From Paulownia fortunei (Eukaryota > Streptophyta > Magnoliopsida > Lamiales > Paulowniaceae): a stretch of 64,000 nucleotides of DNA. Within the stretch, counting starts at the first letter, position 1, and each line of letters begins with the position of its first letter. Of the stretch, positions 25,263 through 37,181 are shown piece after piece. The stretch lies in NCBI GenBank assembly GCA_019321725.1, contig CM033124.1, positions 10,478,001-10,542,000 on the forward strand. The letters run 5' to 3'. Both the position numbers and the translations under genes were made by a program. The notes under the pieces are model-generated. The model did no database searches and had not been told where the DNA came from. It was given only the letters and a program-made list of their open reading frames with translations.

Positions 25263-26055
25263 CTTAAAATAAGGCTATGCTGAGTTAAGAAAATCTAAAC
25301 AAAATTATGCTAATTTCCTTTTTAGCCTATAATTAATACAGCAATTGCATGTTGATTTTTTTCTGAATTTGCACACTAAATATTCAATCTATTTTATTTT
25401 TATTTTAAAGGAAAGTGAAACTTACTTTTGTATAAAAATTAAAATTATTGGTTTGTACTCTATAGTTTTCACAACGTTTTTAAGTGCTCATAGTTTTCTA
25501 ATTTTTGCCTTTTTTCAATGTGTGAAGGTGTAAGAAAGGTTTGGTGATAAAAATGTTGATATATGAAAATAAGGCGATAAATATTGATTGAGCACAAGTA
25601 ACTTAAAAATTATAAATTATCGGGATTTAGTTCTCTTTAGAAACTAAATATCCTCAAGTTCTTGTTAGATTATGAAAAAAAAATCAGGTTTAAATTTAAA
25701 TCATTATAGGCAATCAAAAGCTCAAAAAAATGTTTCAAATTATATTCAAATAATTCTAAAATATTCAAAGTCCATTGTTGAAAACTTCATTTTGCCATAT
25801 TAGATTTATCAAAAATGTAAATTTAACCATATAAAAGCATCCATAGTTTGAAAAATTAGTATCTTGACTGACATTACAAGGTATTTAATTTTTTCAAAAA
25901 TCGTTAAATTTCTTAATCTAAGAGGATAATGGTAATTTAGTAGGAAAATTATTAGATCCTAATAGTGTTACTGTAATAAATTGTTTGGAATGTAAAAATG
26001 ATGAATATGATTTTTTGAATTGAATGGGTTTTTGGATATAAGAGTTTATTTTAAG
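25263..26055. mobile_element. 793-bp AT-rich insertion in the Copia reverse transcriptase gene
   Basis: The Copia protein reads LVDLPKISKN just outside 26055 and KPLGCKW just outside 25263. These are adjacent in intact relatives, so the intervening DNA is an insertion. Its ends are CTTAAAATAA and TTATTTTAAG, a perfect 10-base inverted pair. No target duplication could be separated from the termini. It has no coding domain and is probably a MITE. Confidence 0.65.
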
Positions 26056-27740
26056 GAGTTTTTACTAATTTTTGGGAGATCAACTAACTTTCAAGTATGA
26101 TTTTGCAAAATAGAATCTATTTCATTGTTAATAGCTTCTTTCTAGAATGGAGCTTCTAGACTAGACAATGCTTCAGTCATTGTCCTTGATTCATTTTCTA
26201 ACATATAAGTTAGAGAATCTGGACCAAATGTTTTAGTTGTTTTGATCCTTTTACTGCGTCTTGGTTCTTCATCACTTTGATGATTACCATTTGTAGTATC
26301 ATAAATTCTTTTATGAGAACCAACTTCTTTCCTTTCTTGGCAAGGAAAGATATCTTCAAAAAATACGGCATTTCTTGATTCTATAATTATATCTTCATGT
26401 ACATCAGGAATTGTTGATTTGTGCACAATAAATTGATATACACTACTGTTATTTGCATATCCAATAAAAATGCAATCGATTGTCTTATGCCCGATTTTAA
26501 TTTATTTTGGTTTGGGTATTTCTACATTTGCCAAACACCCCCACACTTTAAGATATTTGTAGGAAGGTTTACGACCTTTCCATAACTTATGAGGAGGTTC
26601 ATTCTTACTCTTGTGTGATATTTTATTAAGAATATAGTTTGCTGAGAGGACAACTTCCCCCCACAAATTCTGAGGTAAACCAGAATTTATTAACATAGCA
26701 TTCATCATCTCCTTAAGAGTACGATTTTTGTGTTCAGCTACACCATTTGATTGAGGTGAGTAAGAAGTTGTAATTTGATGAATAATGCTAGATTCTAAAC
26801 AAAATTCTTCAAACGGAGCTACATATTCTCCCCATCTATCACTATGAATAATTTTTATTTGTTTGCTAAGTTGATTTTCAACCTCATTCTTATAATTTTT
26901 AAAAGTTTCTAAGGCCTCATCTTTACTTTTCAAAAGATACACATAATAATATCTTGTGCAATTATTAATAAAAGTAATGAAATACTTTTTCCCCTCTCTA
27001 GTTTGTAAAAATTTTAAGTCACATATATCGCTATGAATTAATTCTAGAGGTGTTGTACTTCTTTCCACTTAATGAAATGGTGTTTTGGCCATTTTTGCCT
27101 CAACACAAATTTCACATTTATGTTGTGAATCAAACTTAAATGAAGGAAGTAAATTTAAATTTATTAATCTTCGCAAAGTGTTAAAGTTAACATGTCATAA
27201 TCTAACATGCCATAAATTTGAACACTCAATCAAGTAAGAAGAAGATTTAACTTTATTGCTTTCAAAGTTACGAAGTACATTCATTACATTCATCTTGACC
27301 AGTCTTTTTTCAAAGTACACATTTTCTATGAACTATCCATTTTTAGTAAGTACAAACTTTTCAGACTCAAACATTAGTCTAAAACCCGCTTTAACTAACA
27401 AAGAGCCGGACACCAGGTTCTTACAAATGTCTGGGATATGTAGCATAACAACAAGGGTTAGCTTTTTGTCCGAGGTCATCTTCAGCACCAATTTGCCTAG
27501 ACCGACAATGTTGGAAGTTGTAGAGTTTCCCATATACAGCTTTCTTCCATTGATTGGAATATAAGATGAAAACATCTCTTTATCGGAGTAGATATGGTGT
27601 ATTGCACCTGTATCAATCCACCACTCTCTCGGGTTATCCACTAAGTTGGCTTCAAACATGACAGTTGACAAATCCAGTTATGTCATATCCACTGGTATTG
27701 TCTTGTCATCGGTTACATGCACCTAGTTCTGATTACCTTT
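26056..27740 (-). pseudogene. Copia protease and integrase relic
   Basis: In Copia these cleave the polyprotein and insert the cDNA. The protease active site reads WWIDTGAIHHI at about 27615. A conserved 188-codon open stretch (26502-27068) holds the integrase core. It starts near PLELIHSDICDLK (first Asp), has IIHSDRWGEY (second Asp, with W where G is usual) and NRTLKEMMN (Glu). The C-terminal extension continues to 26142 with EEPRRSKRIK. WKEAINNEIDSILQNHT at about 26135-26085 is the usual start of the reverse-transcriptase part. In-frame stops lie between the segments. Confidence 0.88.
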
Positions 27741-28538
27741 CTTTGGAAGTCGACAATCCTTGGCCTTGTAGTTTGGCTTGCCACAGTTGTAGCAGTTTCC
27801 TTTGAACTTCTTTGCCTTTCCTTATTTCTAGCCATTACCCGGGTGTTTTCTCTTCTTGCTAGCATTTGGTTCCATCAAGTTTGCTTTAGCTTCCATAGAC
27901 AGCTTACCAAACTTAATTTTAGATTTGCAATTATCTTCTTCAATCCGCAATCTGACAATCAAATCCTCAAGCCCCATCTCATTCCGCTTATGCTTCAGGT
28001 AGTTCTTAAAGTCTTTCCACGGTGGTGGCAACTTCTCAATAATAGTAGCTACTTGGAAAGATTCACTGAGTTGCATATTTTCAGCATGTATGTCATGCAA
28101 GATTATTTGCAGCTATTGGACTTGATCCATCACGATTTTGAAATCCATCATTTTGAAGTTTAGAAATTTGCCGACTATGAATTTCTTCAAGTCAACATCT
28201 TATGTCTTGTACTTCTTCTCAAGTGAATCCCACAACTCTTTAGTTGTCTTCAATGAACTATACACATTATATAGTATATTATCTAGTCCATTTAGGACAT
28301 AGTTCCTGCACAGGAAGTCACTGTGAATGCATGCATCGAACGTCGCCCTCTTTTGAGGATCTCGTTCCTCCTCCCTCACAGTGAGGACATCCTTCCTTAA
28401 GAACCTTGCTAGATTCAAGGTCGTCAGGTAGAACAACATCTTCTGTTACCACTTTTTGAAGTCAGTTTTGGTGAACTCCTCCGATTTCTCTCCATGAGTT
28501 GGAGTTGATAAAGCAGGTGTTGCTGACGTTGTAGCTAT
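27741..28538 (-). pseudogene. Copia gag relic
   Basis: It is the capsid-like protein of the element. The frame starts with ATA GCT (28538) where an ATG is expected and continues ATTSATPALSTPTHGEK. It then reads LARFLRKD, LKTTKELWDSLEKKYK and IIEKLPPPWKDFKNYLKHKR, all typical of the plant Copia UBN2-type gag. The zinc knuckle near 27790-27750 reads CYNCGKPNYKAKDC, so the usual histidine is tyrosine. Two or three stops interrupt the frame. It begins only about 30 bases after the LTR, and no initiator-methionine tRNA primer-binding site is visible. Confidence 0.85.
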
Positions 28539-28568
28539 TTTGAACTACACAAAATTTTGTCTTAAAAT

Positions 28569-29603
28569 TATTGGAAATTTGGTAGGTGTAATATCGAAAT
28601 GGCTAAAATATTTTTAATAGAATTTCAGCTATAGTCGAGGCAAGAGTTTAACTCTTTTTCTTTAAGACGAAATTACCCTGCACTTGGTGCTTATGGGATA
28701 TGACAATCGTCTTCCAAGATACAACGACTAACTTCTAATGATAGTAGCACTACAAATCACAAGAACTTTCGAACTATAAAAGTATTTTGAAATTCTCTTA
28801 TGAACTTGAGAGAAAAATAAGAATAGATTAAATAAATGAATGAAAAATGATGAACTCTGGGGGTCTATTTATAATTTTTGAAGTGTTGTGGTGTCAATTC
28901 ATGAGTGGGTGTAATTTTCGATTCGGATCAATCTGAGTCGTACAATTGCATCCCTCTGTAAAGATCCACACCCCTTACAGTGAACCTCTTTATCAAGGAT
29001 CAATCTCAACCATCCAATTGCAACTCTCTGCGAAGGTCCACACCCCTTACAGTGAGCTTTTGTCAAAAATCAATTTCAACCGTCCGATCGCAACCATCTG
29101 TAAAGGTTCACACCCCTTCCAGTGAGCTCTTGCCAACTGAACGGATATATCAGCGATTCGATCCACTCACAGCCTTTGGACGCTACGCCTCAAAAATGCC
29201 CAATGCGACCTTTGCAAGGTGTGTGCGCGTGTGGATGCGGACTTGAACTAACTAAAACTAGTTAAAAGACCACTAGAGTGCACCATATGAGAGCTTCACT
29301 TAATTACTCCTTCCTAAACTGAGATTCTATATATATGTAAGATAAAGTTGTTCCACTCTTCCAACGTAGAATTTGTGACTTTTCACATTTTCAATATTTT
29401 ATTATCAATCATTTATTTAAGTGGTTTATTTTATCTATTAATTTCTCATTCACCCGAAATTGATTTTAATAAATCAAACATATTAAACTTATCCACTCAT
29501 GGAGTAAATTATGTTTAATCAAATTATATCTATTTTTATAAAATAGAATCCACTTTATTTATTGATTTGATCAAACCCAATTTTTTCAAATCAATTTCTA
29601 ACA
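28569..29603 (-). repeat. Copia LTR (5' LTR of the minus-strand element), 1035 bp
   Basis: On the plus strand it starts TATTGGAAATTTGGTAGG (TGTTGG mutated to TATTGG) and ends TTTCTAACA. It shares the 70-bp tandem array (28926-29140) with the other LTR. It has about 300 bases near 29240-29560 that are mostly absent from the left LTR. Confidence 0.9.
28926..29140. repeat. 70-bp tandem repeat in the second Copia LTR
   Basis: Units start near 28926, 28997 and 29068. It is homologous to 22758-22970. Confidence 0.85.
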
Positions 29604-29700
29604 GTTTCATCCATTATTTTTAAGAACAATATCATAAAAATATATGAATGTTTTAATTCTGGTTTAAAATTTTGTATCGAATCAAAACAAATCTAAAGAA
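29604..29700. repeat. Right half of the repeat split by the Copia insertion
   Basis: It starts with the second GTTTC target duplication and continues TTTCATCCATTATTTTTAAG, colinear with 13046-13135. Confidence 0.85.
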
Positions 29701-29779
29701 ACTGAAAGAGTATATTTATGTATGTATAAATACATATATACATTTTCTTTTATTGGTAAAATGTGAATGAAGACAAACC

Positions 29780-30130
29780 ATAGCCTTCCCTTCCACTCGT
29801 TTTTCTTAGGGACTAAGAAGAAGTGAAATTAAACTATTAAAAGCTGGAAAACTGAGACAGATAGGTGGGCCGTGAGAGGCCCAGAAGAAGCCCATCCGTC
29901 CAATAAAACACAGGGCCCATTGTTTTCACCGGAAGCGCCGGTGGCGGAGAAAATATTTGCACTTTTTCTTCTGACAGCTGATAAAAGAACAAGAAATACT
30001 AAGCCACTCATTTTGGTATCTTCTAGGCTGCCCGAATATGGGCCCCACTTCTAACTGACGACGTTAAATTTTTCTTGGCTTTTCTTGCGTTCCCTCTAAC
30101 GCCGTCAAGAGTTTTTCTTTTCTCTTTTTG
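29780..30130. promoter_or_regulatory. GC-richer promoter-like block without an attached gene
   Basis: It contains several GGCCCA/TGGGCC words (near 29868, 29880, 29911 and 30040), the site II motifs common in plant housekeeping promoters, and a CGCCGGTGGCGG palindrome-like cluster. No coding exon follows on either strand. It is probably an orphan promoter or gene 5' region; the evidence is composition and motifs only. Confidence 0.3.
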
Positions 30131-32655
30131 GGGTCTTAAGTTTTCGTCTCTGTTTTTTTTTTTTTTTTTTCAGAAAATAAAAAATAATACCCCTCTCTTA
30201 TTTATGACTTATCAGTAAATGGGTGGAGAAAAAGGAATATACTAATATGCTAAAAAGTTGGAATATAGTTATTTTTAGCATTTTTCTCTTTTGTAGTTTG
30301 TTGACCAGAAACATATTTCATGTGTACCAAATTTATTATTTTTCTTTTATTTTGAATCATCATAAAAAATAAGATTTTATCTAAAATCAATTTTTTTGAA
30401 AAAATATAATACTACTAACTCACAACCACTGACAATAATATAAAAGTAAACAAAATTTATAATTTTTCACCTTATAAAACTTCATATTAAATCAAATTAT
30501 TAATTTAAGAAATATTATACTCGGTGATATGCATCGACTGTACATTTTATCACATATTTTATATATATTTATATGTATACATGTGTGAGTGTATGTAAAT
30601 ATATGGTGAAATACTACATTATTATTCATATTAAATTTATACCTAAAGTTATCTCATATAGACCCACAGTAAATTAGGAGTCATTCTATGCCCTCAGTCT
30701 ACTCTTGGCCATTGAATTTTAGATAATGATATTTTTATCTATTTTATTTCATTCAATGGTAATGGATGAATTGGTTGTGTTGTGTCAAATCCATTCAAAA
30801 ATTATGTATTTTTGTGAACATTGTTTCAAATTAAAAAATTCAATAATATATATATATATTATATGTATGGAATAGTTACATACATCATGTATTATTTATA
30901 TCAAGAATGTGAATCATCAAAAACTAATTGGTAATTAATCATTAACAAGTACTAATTATGAACAACCCACTACTCTGCTAATAGATTAATAGTCAAAATT
31001 TAAACTTAAGACCTCGTAATTTTTACCTCAAATTTATCATTTGAATTAAAATATGAGAAATCCAATGATAAATTTGAATTCATTCATTTCTCTCCATGGG
31101 AAATGTGCCAAAATATTTTTGATGCTAAAATAAATATTATATCATAGCTAAATAGTCAAATCCTCCCCAAATACTTGGATAGTTAATATTTATTTCACCT
31201 TTTTAATATTCATTGTTATTAGTGCGTCATATTATATCGAAATGAAAAAAATAATGGGTTTATGAATTATTGTATATAATCATAATAATATCATAAAATG
31301 AAATATTAATATTATCATATATAATTTGATTATTGGCAACTTCAATAATACAAGCCTAATAAATTGTATAAGTAATAGGATTGTAATTCGTGCTCGTAAA
31401 TAATTATATTAGACAAACTATAGTGAATTACTTTAAACCGCTTAATAATGTATCATTTTTCCTTTAAGAACTATAATTCTAGTGTCGGAATTTCTTTAAT
31501 GGGCCAACACATTATATATTGTAATTATATAGTTAATTGAGTAAAATTATTAAACCTATTAAAAAATGATTGTTTAAGTAAATAAAGTGTTGGGTCTGAA
31601 CACATTTTTATGGTATTTGTATACTTTATGTTAGGATGAGCCATAGTAAAATAGAGTTCTCAATGTAACATATATATATATATATTACTATTTTTCTATA
31701 TTCCATCATTGGTGAAAATTTTATACCAGAATGATATAGAGACGGAAGATTTAAACCTTTTGATTTCTTCAAAACTCAAACCAAAGGATTTCTATATTTC
31801 AATGAAGGGATTTCTACATTTAAGTGAATTCAAGTATGTTTCGACTTAGAATTCATTACTTTCTTGAATCATTTTTTTTTTTTCTTGAATGATTTAGCAT
31901 GATGTTCCTCTTGGGTGATATAATTTTCCACCATAAAGTTTTGAACATATTATTATGTTTGAATTCCAAACACCTAGGTCCTTGGAAGAGAAAAGCAAGG
32001 CCTTGGTTCTGGAAAATTTCCAATTTCAGCTTGCTCGTATTATTAAGATACAAGACGCGAGACACTAGTGTGACACTCATTTGAGTTAGCTTTGATTACC
32101 TTTTTTTTTATATTATTTTTTTGAACTACTATTTGTTACAAAAGGAATTTGAATGAGGACTGAGGACTGTAGATTTAGCTGAATGATCAGCAACCATTTT
32201 GATCTCTCTATAGCAGAAAACCATATTTACTGCTTAAAAGCTAGTCAAGCTCCTCCAGCAGTGTAGCTTTGAGATTACCTTTATTTTAATGGATTTACAA
32301 TTTTATGGGCTAGAAAAAAAAATAATTCCATACTCTTTGTGGTCACACTTACGTCCAATGTGATTATACTTAAACCAATTACATATTGGATTTTGTGTCA
32401 TGCATATTTTTATGTCACACACTTGATGTCATATATTTACATGTAATTGATACATATATCGATATAGTAAAGATATTGATATGACAAACTATAAATGTGA
32501 TATAAAAATAATGATATATTTCCTTTTTTCTTATTATATAATAAACGATTGACTTTATTATGTTATTGATTGGTTATGGTTTTAAGATGAATACAAATAT
32601 ATGTTTGTAAATAAATATACTAATGTAACACAAATTACAAATATATGACATAAAA
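30131..32655. other. AT-rich intergenic sequence
   Basis: There is a T-run of about 22 at 30151-30172 and scattered TA runs. No conserved frame is seen. The overlapping ORFs near 31856-32084 on both strands are treated as chance. Confidence 0.5.
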
Positions 32656-34501
32656 GGGCTTTTTTATCTGAATATTATTTATAAAAATATTCTTAAAAAA
32701 CTGTATAATATAGTAAAACGTTAGAGGAGGTGACGTTTGGTAAAATAACGTTATCTATCAAAAAAAAAAAAAAAATGGGAACAATTCGTTAGGGTTTAAC
32801 GAAATTGTCCGTTGTGAATTTGATAGAATTTATTAGCCCCAGTAACAAATTCACATATAATATATGTGTGTGTGCACCCGCGTGCGAATTATAGATATAT
32901 TAGAAATCTATTTTTTAATAAAATGTATCTAATTTTTTAATTTATTTCAATAAAAAATTTCTCATTTCAATATCCTCAAAGACTCCATTTCTCATTTCAA
33001 GGTTATTACAACTTTATCTCTATTTTAAAGATTAGACACTTTAAAGGTTTATTTTAAAATTACTAAAGTATTTTATTAATTTTCTATTTATTTTTTTAAA
33101 CCATAGGCCAACATATTCTATTTTTTTTTACAATTAAATAGGAAATATTTTCATTATTTTTTTTTTGTTTTTTTAAATTCAAAACAAGAAAAATGTTAAT
33201 TGCGCAATGTTTTCTATATTTAATTTAAAATAAATAATTTTCCTTGTCCTTATTCTTTTTTGTTGTAAAATTTATTCTAAATAATCTAACTAAATTGCAT
33301 AAAGTAAGATGCATCATGTTATACAAGATCATATAAAATATGTGATTACAACACTTTATATAAAATTAACTGAATAACATGAAGTACAGTAATACAAAAT
33401 AGAATACATAACTTGCATTGCATTGATACAAAATATACTATTCTAGATCATAATATTAAATAAAAAATAAACATAATTAAGTTGCTCCTAAAGGCTATTC
33501 TACACCCAAACAAATGTTGTTATTTCACATACATTATGTTGCATCATTACTATTGTCATACATCATAATTAATTTTTATTATAAAAATAAAAAAATTAAG
33601 AATAAAAAAACAAACATACCTTTTTTCTTTTTTCTTTTTTTGTTTTGAAGAATTGTAGCTTTCCTTTAAATTTAAAATTCTTAGAGGCGAGCAAATCTAC
33701 TATCTGTAAAGAAGTTAAATTTTTAATATAAGAAATTTATATAATAATAAAAAAAATAACATAAAATTAAAATTCTCACTTTTTATATGACTTAACACTT
33801 CAAAATCATAAATATCAACTAAAAATGAGACAAAACAAAGAAGATTTAAAAAAAAAAAAAAAACTGCTGAAATAAGAGTGAAGAAGTTGTTGTGAAACAA
33901 AGAATGAAAAGTAAGAAAGAAAAATGAAGAATAAGTGAATAAAGCCGGGTAAAATGGATTTTGCATGTAACGCTGAGTGAGTTGACAAAACTCAGCCAGT
34001 TGTGATAAAAGAAAAGCATGATTGCATCAGTAAGTTATCCCGTTTTATTGACATAGTTGATAAACTAATAAAAAAAGAGCACAACAAAGTTGTGTCAGTG
34101 AGATGTCTCGTTTTGCTGATACAACTATATATATATACACATTATTAATATATATACACACAAATTAATTATATTTTTTTTAGAATATATAAAAATATTT
34201 AAGTGCATATATAAAATTATAAATATATATAAAGAAATATATTAATTTAAAGATATATATATATATAATGTTAATTCGTTATGGGAGATAATGAATTAAT
34301 TTGTTAAAGGTCCTAACGAATTCAATTGTGAATTTGTTAGGCTCCTAACGAATTCTTCCCAATTTTTTATTTTTTTAAGAAAATGTTATTTTGCCAAATG
34401 AATTTCGATTGCTATACTTTGATAATATTTTTTCACTATATACTATTTAAAAAAAATTATAAACAATATTCAGATAAAAAAAATACGTAAATTTTTTGCC
34501 C
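32656..34501. mobile_element. Non-autonomous element with long imperfect terminal inverted repeats (MULE-like), 1.85 kb
   Basis: The left arm is about 32656-32860 and the right arm about 34295-34501. Matching parts are GGGC...TTATCTGAATATT near the tips, TTTGG-AAAATAACG/ATT, and TGGGAAnAATTCGTTAGG further in. The inside is AT-rich with no transposase. Long inverted repeats beginning GGGC suit Mutator-like elements, but no 9-bp target duplication could be shown. Confidence 0.6.
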
Positions 34502-35840
34502 TATTACATAGTGAGCGACAATTTTGTTATATTATGTAATTGATTAATATTTTAAGACGAATAACAAATTACACAATGTGTATACTTGTGTTTACAAGTG
34601 AGTGATTGAGCATGACTTTATAATTTTCCGCTACTATTACTATGAAAAAGATATTATTATAAATCAAATTTGGCTGATAAGCTTTACTACAATAATTAAG
34701 TTAGACTTGTTTCATTCTTTTAGGGTTCTTTTTTTTTTTTAACTTGATGTTCAGAATTTCCTAGAAGAGTCATTCTTCTCACATGGGCAAAACTCTTTTT
34801 CAACTTAAGAGTTAACCTAATTGCACAAACCATTATATAAAGTGAAAAGTCAAATTATCCATATTTGACTCCATTAATTATTGCTTTTCCCCCAAAAAAA
34901 TAAATGTTTTAATTACAATTAATAGCGTGTACAAAAAAATCAATTATGAAAAGTCCCTAGGCATGAAAGTAATGTGAACAATTTCTTGTAATAAACTACT
35001 TTGATGCTGTTTTGTTTTCTCTTTTTTTTTTAATGCCCTTTTCATTTTTCTTTAAAATGGTAACAAGAACTAAAGGCTCTACTTGTTTTAAATTATCTCA
35101 CAATGATTATCACAATTTTAATAATCCATTTGCAAATCATATTATAGTAATATATTTACTTATTGGCATAGTTTGAGAATGATAAAATCTTTTCTTTCGG
35201 TTAATAGAAACTTAACTTGAATTTTAATAACTAAATATGAGATATTACAAAATCTTAATTTGTTACATCTTTAATTTCTTTAAGCTTTTATTTACCTAAT
35301 ATAAGACAATAATTATTAAAAAAACCTTAAATTTCTAAATTATTAAGGAATCTATCTCGTTTTCTAGCCCAAACAATAATAATAATTTTCCCATTTTCAA
35401 ACTCTTGACACAATACCACATCCTAATATGATGTCACTTAAAGTGAAAGTTTCCCAATTTAGACGAGTTTTTATTTAATCCAACCAAACTTTCTCCACCT
35501 CCAATTATCAACATAAAAAAAGCACAACTAATTTAAGACAACCAAAGTACATGACCTAATAGTCTAATACCATTTTTCATGTTACACTTAATATATATAT
35601 ATATCAAATTGTTAGCACCCATATATATTCACACTGTAAATTTAAATAGTTATTTTTGTACAATATTTGACCACAATATATATATATAATAATTTAATGA
35701 ATTTCTAAACATATTAATTTTAATAATTCAATATATCACAAAAAACACACACATTGCCACATGGCACATTCTATCAAAGAGAGAGATATAATGGTGGTGG
35801 TAAAGAATTTGAGAATAGTTAGGAAGTGGTCCAACTATCT
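34502..35840. other. AT-rich intergenic sequence
   Basis: Nothing is recognised apart from poly(A)/(T) and TA runs. Confidence 0.5.
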
Positions 35841-36279
35841 CATTCCCAAACACAACCCCACCTACCCCACCCCTCCCCACCCCAGAATACCTCATTCCCA
35901 CCCACAAAACCCCCCATAAGATTAGACAATTTTATACCGGACGATTTTGCCCCTGGTACCTGCTATTCAAGTTTTGTGGTCAAATAAGTATAAAACAATA
36001 TCCCACATAGGGGTTTTAGCACAGTTTTTGCCTTTTGTAGTTGGTTGGTTGGTTTTCCCAAACCCAGAAGAGGTTTTATATAAAAAAACAGCTCTTTCAT
36101 TTTTAATCTTTTTTTCCAAATTTCCTATCCAGAATTCCCATTTTCAATTTTTTTTAATGCAGGCGTAGTTTATTTGCGTGACGTAAATTCGTAATTCTTG
36201 TTAGAATTCTGTATAGAAACAAAGGGATAAGAAGAAGCAGACGTATAGAGTTTCTCTCCATAGTCAAATCAATTATCAG
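35841..36279 (+). promoter_or_regulatory. Promoter and first leader exon of the telomere-binding gene
   Basis: A pyrimidine/C-rich tract (35850-35915, with repeated CCACCCC/CCCACC words) is followed by TATATAAA at 36077-36084. It is the only good TATA box upstream of the gene. A transcript starting about 30 bases later would give a leader exon ending at CAG|GTAATT (donor at 36280). This is an inference from signals, with no transcript evidence. Confidence 0.5.
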
Positions 36280-37112
36280 GTAATTTATCAATTATTTTAA
36301 AATTATTAGTGCTATTTTTGGCTTCTCTTTCTTTTTTTTCTCTTCCCTCTTGATTTGTATTTCTGATGTGGGCTTTTTTTTCCTGAATTTAGTAAGATTT
36401 TGGGTTTTTCTTTATTTATTTATTTGTTGTTTTGGTTCACTGATTTGATTTGCATGAGAAATTGTGGAAATTCAGGTTGATCCTGCAGAGATCTGATCAA
36501 ATTTTGCAAAACTGTGTGATTTTTGTTTGATTGCTTTGATTTTAAGTGAAAAATGAGAGTTTGTTTTGGACCGGGCAGTTGATTTGGAATTTGGATTTTT
36601 GTTTGATTTGTTGATTTCTGCATATTTTTTTTCAAGGAAAAGAAACCATGGAGAAAAATAAAACAAATTATTAATTTGTTTTATTTGAAACTTGGGAATT
36701 TCAGTTGATCAGACTCCAGAATCATATAACTGGATCTGATGAATGTAGAATTCTGTTATAAAAAAACTGAAATGCAAAAAATTCTCTTCTTTCTGTGACG
36801 TGCTTATCTTTTGATTTTAGATCTTAGCTCTTGACGGTCTTTAGTTTTTCTTTAATTTTTTATAATCATGTTTAACATGGAAGTAAAAAATTTAAAAATT
36901 TGAGGCTTTCAGATTTGGGTTTTACATCAACATCTCTGGTCAATATTGAAAATCGTAGAATTTACAGATTGTTTTTTTGAAAGGAGACACAATATGCTTG
37001 CTTTTTCTTTGTCCATGGATAAGTTGAATTTGATGTTGCTAATTGCTCTTATTGCTCTGTAATATGACTATTGTTTTTGCCATTGACAAAAAGGCTTGCT
37101 GAATATTCTGTA
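36280..37112 (+). other. Probable 5' leader intron of the telomere-binding gene
   Basis: It starts GTAATT and could end at TTCTGTAG (37112), 69 bases before the start codon. It is T-rich, as plant introns are. The acceptor choice is uncertain. Chance ORFs at 36420-36666 (-) lie inside it. Confidence 0.45.
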
Positions 37113-37181
37113 GATTGAGGGTGGTTTTGCTACATCATATTGCTGCGTTTGATGATCTCATATTGGCATGCTTCCTAAGAT

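Larger units (their letters stand above)
22402..29603 (-). mobile_element. Full-length, inactivated Ty1/Copia retrotransposon (7.2 kb)
   Basis: LTRs lie at 22402-23339 and 28569-29603, with a 5-bp target duplication GTTTC on both sides. The order on the minus strand is LTR, gag, protease, integrase, reverse transcriptase, RNase H, LTR, which is the Copia order. The polypurine tract ATGTGGGGGAT (minus strand) abuts the left LTR. The LTRs differ by many substitutions and by insertions or deletions, and the coding region has stops, frameshifts and an 793-bp insertion, so the insertion is old. A relative of the empty target is at 12646-13135. Confidence 0.92.

Noticed and set aside
27717..28163. 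148-codon plus-strand ORF in the Copia gag region
   Set aside because: Antisense of readable gag and zinc-knuckle codons.
31856..32084. Mirror ORFs of 74 and 61 codons
   Set aside because: Opposite-strand shadows with no recognisable domain or gene signals.
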